From contig CANBZE010000121.1 in assembly GCA_947373775.1 (NCBI GenBank), positions 1 to 6,246 of the forward strand: a stretch of 6,246 nt of DNA, given 5' to 3'. The notes beneath the pieces are model-generated. The model ran no database searches, had not been told where the DNA came from, and saw nothing but the letters and a program-made list of their open reading frames with translations. The translations under genes were made by a program, and so were the position numbers. Shown here one piece after another: positions 1 to 6,246 of this stretch. The stretch comes from Alphaproteobacteria bacterium (GTDB lineage: Bacteria; Pseudomonadota; Alphaproteobacteria; Micropepsales; Micropepsaceae). Positions within the stretch are counted from its first letter, which is position 1. Each line of letters opens with the position of its first letter.

Positions 1-57
1 GCCGTTCTCGGGTGTGGCGGCCTCGGCCGCGACCGCAGCCGTGATCCAGTAGCCGAT

Positions 58-92
58 TTGCCGCTTTCCCGGCCCTTGTATAAAAGGGGCCC
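58..92 (+). promoter_or_regulatory. kdsA leader: TATAAA element and close Shine-Dalgarno-like tract
   Basis: The short leader of kdsA contains TATAAA at 79-84, with TTGCCG at 58-63 as a possible -35 (15-base spacer, shorter than ideal). AAGGGG at 84-89 could serve as a ribosome binding site but leaves only 3 bases before the ATG at 93. If TATAAA is a real -10, transcription would start almost at the start codon. The promoter reading is therefore tentative; kdsA may instead be read through from an upstream gene, as is common where pyrG precedes it in alphaproteobacteria. Confidence 0.3.
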
Positions 93-941
93 ATGAACCC
101 CAATCCCGTCGTCACACCCAATTCTGTGGTTACTCTGGGCAATGTCGAAATCGGCAACGCCAAGAAGCTCACCATCATCGCCGGGCCCTGCCAGCTCGAG
201 AGTCGTGCTCATGCCTTCGACATGGCAGGCGCCCTGAAAGAGGCTTGCGGCAAGCTGGGAGTGGGACTGATCTACAAGACCAGTTTCGACAAGGCCAACC
301 GCACCAGCGCCAGCACGGCGCGCGGCATCGGGCTTGAGAATGCGTTGCCGATCTTTGCCGACATCAGGAAGCACTTCGGCCTGCCGGTGCTGACCGATGT
401 GCATGAGCGCGACCAGTGCGCCGCAGTGGCGCAGGCGGTGGACGTGCTGCAGATCCCGGCGTTTCTTTCGCGCCAAACCGACCTGCTGGTGGCGGCCGCG
501 CACACAGGCAAGTGCGTCAACGTGAAGAAGGGCCAGTTCCTGTCGCCCTGGGACATGAAGAATGTCATCGCCAAGATCACCGGCGCCGGCAATGCCAATG
601 TGCTGGTGACCGAGCGCGGCGTTTCCTTCGGCTACAACACTTTGGTTTCAGACATGCGTGCGTTGCCGATCATGGCGGGCTTCGGCGCGCCGGTGGTGTT
701 CGATGCCACCCATTCGGTGCAGCAGCCGGGCGGGCAGGGCGACAAGTCGGGCGGCGACCGCACCATGGTGCCGTACCTCGCCCGCGCCGCTGTGGCGGCC
801 GGTGTCGCCTGCGTCTTCATGGAAGTGCACCAGGATCCCGATCATGCGCCCAGCGACGGGCCCAACATGGTCAAGTTGAAGGACTTCCCGGCACTGCTGG
901 AACAGCTGGTCGAGATCGACGCCGTCGTGAAGCGCGCTTAA
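93..941 (+). CDS. kdsA: 3-deoxy-8-phosphooctulonate (Kdo-8-P) synthase, metal-dependent type
   Basis: Cytosolic enzyme that condenses phosphoenolpyruvate with arabinose 5-phosphate to give Kdo-8-phosphate, the precursor of the Kdo sugar in lipopolysaccharide. The 282-residue protein is full length and shows the family blocks in order: GPCQLES (31-37), KANRTS (67-72), TDVHE (101-105), KKGQFLSPWDMKN (145-157), DATHSVQ (204-210) and SDGPN (254-258). Cys33, His207, Glu244 and Asp255 sit at a constant offset of 22 from the metal ligands known in the Aquifex enzyme (C11, H185, E222, D233). This is therefore the metal-dependent class, not the E. coli type with Asn in place of Cys. The ATG at 93 is the first in frame, and the N-terminal extension before the barrel has an ordinary length. 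The stop overlaps the convergent cytochrome gene by 4 bases (TTAA). In this class pyrG often lies upstream and eno downstream. Confidence 0.97.
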   Translation: MNPNPVVTPNSVVTLGNVEIGNAKKLTIIAGPCQLESRAHAFDMAGALKEACGKLGVGLIYKTSFDKANRTSASTARGIGLENALPIFADIRKHFGLPVLTDVHERDQCAAVAQAVDVLQIPAFLSRQTDLLVAAAHTGKCVNVKKGQFLSPWDMKNVIAKITGAGNANVLVTERGVSFGYNTLVSDMRALPIMAGFGAPVVFDATHSVQQPGGQGDKSGGDRTMVPYLARAAVAAGVACVFMEVHQDPDHAPSDGPNMVKLKDFPALLEQLVEIDAVVKRA

Positions 942-1933
942 CGCGCCGGCGGACGCATCGCGAAGTTCACCGCATCATTGTTGGGGCCGCTCTTGGGACC
1001 GGGCTTGGCCCAGCGCACGCTGCCCTTCAGGTCGGCCGGATTGGCCGGGGCTTGGGACAGGCTGATGGTGAAGGCCTTGGCGTCCTTGGGCGCGATGCGC
1101 GGGACCTGCCACTCGGCGACATTGCCTTTCGCCTTCTCGTCCATGTGCACGCCCTTGTAGCCGTCGCCGGTCGTGGCGGTGACCGTGGTGCCGGCAGGCA
1201 CCACGACATCAATGATCACGCCCTGTGCGGTCAGGCCTTTGCCCGGCTCGCCATTGTTGGTGACGTTCAGCGCATAGGTGGTACCGGCGGACGGCGCCAG
1301 TTGTGCCTGCAGTTCGGGGCGGAAGCCCAGATCGTTTTTCGCCCAGTCATAGATTTCCTTCAGCTGCGCTTCGGTCAGGCGCAGCGGATTGAAGTTGCCC
1401 ATGCGCAGGCGCGAGCCGGCCCGCTGCTCCTCGAACTTGGGCATGGCGGTGGTGTGATTGTAGACAAGCTCCTTCATCGTGGCGAAGTCGGTATTGCGGC
1501 CGCCAAAGGTGGCGCGCGGCATGTCGAAGGTGGCGCCGTGGCACTGGGCGCAGCCCTGGCTGACATAGGCCTGCTGGCCGGCCGGCATCTCGGGCGCCAG
1601 CGGCACGCGCCAGGCGGCCGGTTCGGCCACCTTGGGCAGGCTGGCGAAATAAGCGGCAAGGCCGGCGATCTCCGCATCGCTGAGCTGGCTTTCGACAAAG
1701 GCGGGCATCACGCCCCAGGGCTTGCGCACTTCCTGCTGGAACTGCGAGGCGGACAAACCGCGTCCGGCGAGATCAGGGCCCATGGCGCCTTCGCCATTCT
1801 TGCCGTGGCAATTCTTGCAGAACAGGTTGTTGCCTTCCCACAGCGACTTCGACGCCGCGATATCGGGCGTCTGCGCCAGAACAGGCGAGGCCAGGAACGG
1901 AAGCAGGGCGATGACGGCGGCAAATGTCTTCAT
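938..1933 (-). CDS. Exported diheme cytochrome c with extra C-terminal beta-type domain
   Basis: Predicted periplasmic electron carrier of 331 residues. Residues 1-20 form a signal peptide with an ALA cleavage site before Gln21. The first heme domain has CKNCH (39-43) with Met76 as likely axial ligand. The second has CAQCH (128-132) with Met164 in TTAMPKF. From about 215 to the end there are no heme motifs; the stretch alternates Val/Thr/Gly-rich segments (YALNVTNNGEPGKG, then VIIDVVVPAGTTVTA) like an immunoglobulin-like or DUF11-like beta sandwich, and ends AVNFAMRPPAR. The tandem CXXCH domains resemble cytochrome c4/c553-type carriers, but the partner oxidase or dehydrogenase is not visible here. 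An AAAGGA ribosome binding site (1941-1946) lies 7 bases before the ATG. It follows the MAPEG gene by 30 bases on the same strand, so the two are probably cotranscribed. Heme binding is secure; substrate and partner are unknown. Confidence 0.9.
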   Translation of the reverse strand: MKTFAAVIALLPFLASPVLAQTPDIAASKSLWEGNNLFCKNCHGKNGEGAMGPDLAGRGLSASQFQQEVRKPWGVMPAFVESQLSDAEIAGLAAYFASLPKVAEPAAWRVPLAPEMPAGQQAYVSQGCAQCHGATFDMPRATFGGRNTDFATMKELVYNHTTAMPKFEEQRAGSRLRMGNFNPLRLTEAQLKEIYDWAKNDLGFRPELQAQLAPSAGTTYALNVTNNGEPGKGLTAQGVIIDVVVPAGTTVTATTGDGYKGVHMDEKAKGNVAEWQVPRIAPKDAKAFTISLSQAPANPADLKGSVRWAKPGPKSGPNNDAVNFAMRPPAR

Positions 1934-1963
1934 GGGAAAATCCTTTCGGAATGTTTTGAAAAA

Positions 1964-2380
1964 TTAAGCGGTCGCCGCCATCCAGGCCTGCGCGATTCCG
2001 ATCAGCGCCAGGATGGTGAGGATGATGGTGGGAAAGACCGTCAGGGCGAAGCCGGGGAAGCGCTGCTTCTCATCACTGCCATAGCTGAAGGCATAGATGA
2101 TGCGGCCCAGGCTCCAGACCAGGCCCAGCGTGGCCGGTATCCAGCCCTGGAAATAGATCGCCGCCAGCCACAGCGCCGGCACGAAGATTACAAACTGCTC
2201 GACCGTGTTGCCCTGGATGCGCAGGGCGCGCTCCAGTTCGGGCGCGCCAGTCATGGCGGGGGGATTAATATGGGTCCGGCGGCGGGTGCGGGCGACCAGG
2301 ATACCCGTCCAGAGCGAGACCAGGATGGCCAGCGCGGTGGCGATGGCGGTCAAAAGGGTGACTGGTGCGAAAAGCGTCAT
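1964..2380 (-). CDS. MAPEG-family integral membrane protein
   Basis: A 138-residue inner-membrane protein with four hydrophobic segments at about 5-30, 60-78, 80-99 and 110-133. After the first helix comes a basic stretch (ARTRRRTHINPP), then ELERALRIQGNTVEQFVIFVPAL. Its Arg54-x3-Asn58-x2-Glu61 pattern is typical of MAPEG proteins (the family of membrane glutathione transferases and leukotriene C4 synthase). Bacterial members are mostly uncharacterised, so glutathione-dependent chemistry is possible but not shown. I start it at the ATG at 2380 rather than at the in-frame ATG at 2449. The shorter form begins right at the first helix, has a G-rich ribosome-binding-like tract (GGGGGA, about 5 bases upstream), and avoids running through the eno promoter. 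It is divergent from eno and is the first gene of a unit with the cytochrome. Confidence 0.85.
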   Translation of the reverse strand: MTLFAPVTLLTAIATALAILVSLWTGILVARTRRRTHINPPAMTGAPELERALRIQGNTVEQFVIFVPALWLAAIYFQGWIPATLGLVWSLGRIIYAFSYGSDEKQRFPGFALTVFPTIILTILALIGIAQAWMAATA

Positions 2381-2407
2381 GTTTTTCCCCCGAGATGGGC
2401 GTCCGGC

Positions 2408-3968
<1,561 letters not shown>

Positions 3969-4014
3969 AGACCCTCCGGGCCCAAGTCTTAAGGACGCTC
4001 GATCTAAGTTCCTT

Positions 4015-4080
4015 GAATCCTTAACTGAATTCCTCTTGACGTGGCGAATCAGTGTGTGATTCGTTGGGTGAATGCGAATC
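4015..4080. promoter_or_regulatory. GANTC (CcrM-type) cluster at the ftsB promoter
   Basis: Four GANTC sites lie in 66 bases: GAATC at 4015-4019, 4046-4050 and 4076-4080, and GATTC at 4058-4062. The middle two form a dyad, GAATCA-N5-TGATTC (4046-4062). A consensus-like -35, TTGACG (4036-4041), precedes them, so one site falls in the promoter spacer and another overlaps the expected -10 (about 4058-4064). In Caulobacter, GcrA activates sigma-70 promoters carrying CcrM-methylated GANTC sites between or near the -10 and -35. A similar control of ftsB here is inference. Confidence 0.6.
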
Positions 4081-4389
4081 AAGCGTTCGGTCAGCCGATT
4101 TTTTGTAGCCCTCATCGTTCCGGCGGTTTCTTTGGCCGTGGTGAGCTACTTCGGCGCCTATGCCATCTGGGGCAATCGCGGCATCCTTTCGCTCGAAGAC
4201 ACCCAGGCCCAACTGGGCATTCAGCAGCAGAAACTCGCTGACCTTCAGGCCAGCCGCGCCCGGCTGGAGCATCGCATCGCCCTGATGGAAAAAGACGGCG
4301 GCGATGCCGACCTGGTCGAAGAGCTGGCCCGCACCCAGTTGATGGACGGCGGCCCCAATCAAGTTGCCTTGCCCCGCGCAGGCCACTAG
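4072..4389 (+). CDS. ftsB: Septum formation initiator, FtsB/DivIC family
   Basis: A 105-residue bitopic inner-membrane protein expected to act in the FtsQLB (divisome) complex that activates septal peptidoglycan synthesis. It has a short basic cytoplasmic N-terminus (MRIKRSVSRF), one membrane helix (about 11-32), and the family's Gly-Asn-Arg-Gly turn (GNRGILSLEDTQAQL). A heptad-rich coiled coil follows at about 41-75 (QAQLGIQQQKLADLQASRARL), then a short acidic block (DADLVEELAR). Length and architecture fit alphaproteobacterial FtsB, and the eno-ftsB-pdhA neighbourhood is the usual one in this class. An in-frame TGA directly before the ATG (4069-4071) means translation cannot start further upstream. 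No convincing Shine-Dalgarno is present (only GGGTG immediately upstream), so the mRNA may be leaderless. The sequence family is poorly conserved, so identity rests on architecture and synteny. Confidence 0.85.
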   Translation: MRIKRSVSRFFVALIVPAVSLAVVSYFGAYAIWGNRGILSLEDTQAQLGIQQQKLADLQASRARLEHRIALMEKDGGDADLVEELARTQLMDGGPNQVALPRAGH

Positions 4390-4410
4390 CTCGCTCTCTT
4401 ATTTCCTTTC

Positions 4411-4445
4411 GCACCCCCGTTGCCGCAACAAGATTGCCGGGGTGC
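4411..4445 (+). promoter_or_regulatory. Long-loop hairpin in the ftsB-pdhA gap
   Basis: GCACCCC (4411-4417) pairs perfectly with GGGGTGC (4439-4445), and the 21-base loop contains a smaller TTG-CCG-CAA fold. It begins 22 bases after the ftsB stop. There is no U-run after it, so it is not a standard intrinsic terminator. It may be a partial terminator, an mRNA end-protecting structure, or part of the pdhA control region. Confidence 0.4.
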
Positions 4446-4459
4446 CGAACAGTGTTCGG
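4445..4459. promoter_or_regulatory. Perfect dyad CCGAACAGTGTTCGG upstream of pdhA
   Basis: Six-base arms CCGAAC and GTTCGG are separated by AGT. The dyad sits just upstream of an AT-rich stretch (TAAAAT at 4473-4478) in an otherwise GC-rich gap, where the pdhA promoter would be expected. It looks like a binding site for a dimeric repressor, but no -35 at proper spacing is evident and I do not recognise the regulator. Confidence 0.4.
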
Positions 4460-4561
4460 AAGTGCAGCGCAATAAAATAACAATGTTCTTGCCAAGTCTC
4501 TCGGGGCTTGCAACAACCGTTTTCCAGCTTCCGAAAACCGAAAAAAACGGCACCCGAACCC

Positions 4562-5536
4562 ATGCCCGAAGCCGCCAAAAGCAACTCTGAATCCCTCAAA
4601 AAACTTTATCACGACATGCTGCTGATCCGCCGTTTCGAGGAACGGGCGGGACAGTTGTATGGCATGGGCCTGATCGGCGGCTTCTGTCATTTGTATATCG
4701 GCCAGGAAGCCGTCGTGGTCGGCCTGATGGGCGCCGCCAAACAGGGCGACCAGCAAGTCACCTCGTATCGCGACCACGGCCACATGCTGGCGCAGGGGCT
4801 GGATCCCAAAGCGGTGATGGCAGAACTCACCGGACGGTCGACGGGCCTGTCGCGCGGCAAGGGCGGCTCGATGCACATGTTCTCGAACGAAAAGAAATTC
4901 TATGGCGGTCACGGCATCGTCGGCGCCCAGGTGCCGATCGGCACCGGCCTGGCCTTCGCCAACCAGTATCGCGGCAGCAAGGCCGTCAGCCTGACCTATT
5001 TCGGCGACGGCGCCGCCAACCAGGGCCAGGTCTATGAGAGCTTCAACATGGCCGAGCTGTGGAAGCTTCCCGTAATCTATGTGATCGAGAACAACCATTA
5101 CGCCATGGGCACCTCGGTGAAGCGTTCCAGCGCCGTGTCGGATTTCTCCAAGCGCGGTTCGTCTTTCGGTATTCCCGGCATCAATGTCGACGGCATGGAC
5201 GTGGAAGCGGTGCAGACCGCCGGCGCCGAAGCGATGGAATATTGCCGCTCGGGCAAGGGCCCCATCATCCTGTCGATGAACACCTACCGCTACCGGGGCC
5301 ATTCCATGTCGGACCCCGCCAAGTACCGCAGCAAGGAAGAGCTGACGGAGTACCGGGAGAAGCGCGATCCCATCGAGAATTTCGGCAAGAAGCTGATCGA
5401 GCGTGGCCTGGTCAATGAACAGGACCTCAAGCAGATGGATGCCGAGGTGAAGAAGGTGGTTGTGGAGGCCGCTGAATTCGCCACCGAGAGCCCGGAGCCG
5501 GGCGTGGAAGAACTCTACACGGATATTTACGCCTGA
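4562..5536 (+). CDS. pdhA: Pyruvate dehydrogenase E1 component, alpha subunit
   Basis: Cytosolic thiamine-diphosphate subunit that, with the beta subunit, decarboxylates pyruvate and reductively acetylates the lipoyl domains of the pyruvate dehydrogenase complex. The 324-residue protein shows [18 protein letters not shown] (19-36), [16 protein letters not shown] (39-54) and [12 protein letters not shown] (68-79). The thiamine-diphosphate motif begins at GDGAANQG (148-155) and closes with ENN (176-178). The mammalian-type loop follows as [11 protein letters not shown] (242-252). The C-terminus [10 protein letters not shown] is typical. A TTG at 4508 would add 18 residues. I prefer the ATG at 4562 because the added stretch uses A-ending lysine codons unlike most of the gene, though neither start has a clear ribosome binding site. 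The stop overlaps the pdhB start by one base (TGATG), indicating coupled translation of the two E1 subunits. Confidence 0.95.
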   Translation: MPEAAKSNSESLKKLYHDMLLIRRFEERAGQLYGMGLIGGFCHLYIGQEAVVVGLMGAAKQGDQQVTSYRDHGHMLAQGLDPKAVMAELTGRSTGLSRGKGGSMHMFSNEKKFYGGHGIVGAQVPIGTGLAFANQYRGSKAVSLTYFGDGAANQGQVYESFNMAELWKLPVIYVIENNHYAMGTSVKRSSAVSDFSKRGSSFGIPGINVDGMDVEAVQTAGAEAMEYCRSGKGPIILSMNTYRYRGHSMSDPAKYRSKEELTEYREKRDPIENFGKKLIERGLVNEQDLKQMDAEVKKVVVEAAEFATESPEPGVEELYTDIYA

Positions 5537-6246
5537 TGAGCACCGAGATCCTCATGCCTGCGCTGTCGCCCACCATGGAAGAGGGCAAGCTCTCCAAGTG
5601 GCTGGTGAAGGAAGGCGACACCGTCAAGTCCGGCGACATCCTCGCCGAAATCGAAACCGACAAGGCCACGATGGAATTCGAGGCCGTGGACGAGGGCAAG
5701 ATCGGCCAGATCTTGGTGGCCGAAGGCACCGAGAATGTGAAGGTCAATTCGCCCATCGCCACCCTGCTGGCCGATGGCGAGGCGCCGGGCACGGCGCCGG
5801 CCAAGAAGGCTGCGAGCGCGCCGAAGGAATCCAAAAGCGAGGCTCCCAAGAGCGAGGGCCATGCTGCGCCGAAGATCCAGGCTCCTGCCGATCCGGAAGT
5901 GCCTGAAGGTACCGAGATGGTGATGACCACGGTGCGCGATGCGTTGCGCGACGCCATGGCCGAGGAATTGCGCCGCGACGAACTGGTGTTCCTGATGGGC
6001 GAGGAAGTGGCCGAGTATCAGGGCGCCTACAAGATCAGCCAGGGCCTGCTGGACGAGTTCGGCGAACGCCGGGTCATCGACACCCCCATCACCGAACATG
6101 GTTTTACGGGACTTGGTGTCGGCGCGGCGGCCTGGCCCTCGCTCTTCGGGGCTTCGCTTTTCGCTTCCTTGGGCGCGCTTGCCGCCTTCTTGGCCGGCGC
6201 GGCACCAGGCGCCTCGCCATCGGCCAGGAGGGTGGCGATGGGCGAA
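5536..6246 (+). CDS. pdhB: Pyruvate dehydrogenase E1 beta with N-terminal lipoyl domain; partial, disrupted near 6130
   Basis: Beta subunit of E1, partner of PdhA. Residues 1-80 are a lipoyl domain ([17 protein letters not shown]) with the attachment lysine Lys43 in ETDKATMEF; a lipoyl domain on E1-beta is characteristic of alphaproteobacteria. Residues 80-125 are a flexible Ala/Pro/Lys/Glu linker. The E1-beta thiamine-binding half starts at [14 protein letters not shown] and runs through [20 protein letters not shown] to [20 protein letters not shown]. After about residue 198 (base 6130) the family sequence should continue with the conserved E1-beta core. Instead the frame reads [19 protein letters not shown], which is the antisense of the gene's own linker. 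The frame stays open to the window edge, but residues from about 199 on are not E1-beta. As written it lacks most of the catalytic domain and cannot be functional. This is either a contig-end artefact or a rearrangement. Confidence 0.85.
   Translation, partial: MSTEILMPALSPTMEEGKLSKWLVKEGDTVKSGDILAEIETDKATMEFEAVDEGKIGQILVAEGTENVKVNSPIATLLADGEAPGTAPAKKAASAPKESKSEAPKSEGHAAPKIQAPADPEVPEGTEMVMTTVRDALRDAMAEELRRDELVFLMGEEVAEYQGAYKISQGLLDEFGERRVIDTPITEHGFTGLGVGAAAWPSLFGASLFASLGALAAFLAGAAPGASPSARRVAMGE
5748..5870 (+). repeat. Inverted repeat, arm 1: pdhB lipoyl-linker segment
   Basis: This is the resident coding copy of the end of the lipoyl domain and the linker (residues about [14 protein letters not shown] to SEGHAAP). 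The reverse complement of 6121-6246 aligns along its whole length, with 15 mismatches in 123 aligned bases by my manual count plus one 3-base insertion in the other arm. Confidence 0.9.
6121..6246 (-). repeat. Inverted repeat, arm 2: diverged antisense copy of pdhB linker
   Basis: Read on the minus strand from 6245, this encodes [20 protein letters not shown] and onward to SEGQAAAP, nearly the same protein as arm 1 (changes Thr to Ala, Ser to Ala and His to Gln, plus one added Ala). Thirteen codons differ and ten of those changes are synonymous. The copy has therefore evolved as coding sequence elsewhere and is not a simple fold-back of this molecule. It runs to the window edge, so its full extent is unknown. 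It may be a fragment of a pdhB from a related strain, or of a second pdhB-like gene in the same genome. Confidence 0.9.

Noticed and set aside
1..52. Possible C-terminal tail of an upstream gene (frame PFSGVAASAATAAVIQ then TAG at 50-52)
   Set aside because: pyrG would be expected here by synteny, but sixteen Ala-rich residues do not identify it, and the minus strand is equally open across this stretch.
3989..4024. CtrA-type box from TTAA at 3989-3992 and 4021-4024
   Set aside because: The spacing is 28 bases instead of the 7 of the TTAA-N7-TTAA consensus, and no other half-site fits.
4447..4457. GAACAGTGTTC in the pdhA leader as a LexA box
   Set aside because: Gram-positive LexA sites have GAAC-N4-GTTC, and alphaproteobacterial sites are direct GTTC-N7-GTTC repeats. 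Here the spacing is 3, so neither pattern matches.
4411..4459. Intrinsic terminator after ftsB
   Set aside because: There are stems but no run of T residues directly after either of them.
4112..5302. A 396-codon minus-strand open frame opposite ftsB and pdhA
   Set aside because: pdhA on the plus strand is unmistakable and this frame is its antisense mirror with no family motifs.
5427..6099. Two minus-strand open frames (176 and 190 codons) opposite the end of pdhA and pdhB
   Set aside because: They are antisense to the lipoyl domain and E1-beta. Their Ala/Ser-rich segments come from the linker, which is also why the chimeric tail of pdhB resembles one of them.

Overview
The window looks like chromosomal DNA of a GC-rich alphaproteobacterium, or a contig from one. 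The plus-strand backbone kdsA, eno, ftsB, pdhA, pdhB is the housekeeping order common in that class. E1-beta carries its own N-terminal lipoyl domain, KdsA is the cysteine-containing metal-dependent type, and GANTC sites (the CcrM methylation motif) cluster ahead of ftsB. I cannot fix the genus from sequence alone.

Layout. 1-92: leader of kdsA, with no securely identifiable gene. 93-941 (+): kdsA, Kdo-8-phosphate synthase for lipopolysaccharide. 938-2380 (-): a two-gene unit, a MAPEG-family membrane protein (1964-2380) followed by an exported diheme cytochrome c with an extra C-terminal domain (938-1933). 2381-2463: intergenic region with a good promoter candidate for eno. 2464-3738 (+): eno, enolase. 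3735-3968 (-): a small one-helix membrane protein of unknown function. 3969-4071: intergenic region upstream of ftsB with four GANTC sites in 66 bp. 4072-4389 (+): ftsB-type septum protein. 4390-4561: pdhA leader with two dyad structures. 4562-5536 (+): pdhA, pyruvate dehydrogenase E1-alpha. 5536 to the end (+): start of pdhB, lipoyl E1-beta, translationally coupled to pdhA.

How the genes work together. Enolase makes phosphoenolpyruvate. KdsA uses it for the Kdo sugar of the outer membrane. Pyruvate formed from it is oxidised to acetyl-CoA by the PdhA/PdhB E1 component. FtsB links the block to cell division. The minus-strand cytochrome/MAPEG pair is an insertion of different function within this block.

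The most unusual signal is at the right edge. Near base 6121-6130 the pdhB sequence stops matching E1-beta. The last 126 bases are an inverted, about 88% identical copy of pdhB's own lipoyl-linker region (5748-5870). Most differences between the copies are synonymous, so the inverted copy was once a translated pdhB-like gene that diverged before it was joined here. A chimeric contig end mixing a related strain is the simplest explanation; a real inverted duplication is the alternative. The second notable signal is the GANTC cluster at the ftsB promoter, which suggests methylation-dependent cell-cycle control.
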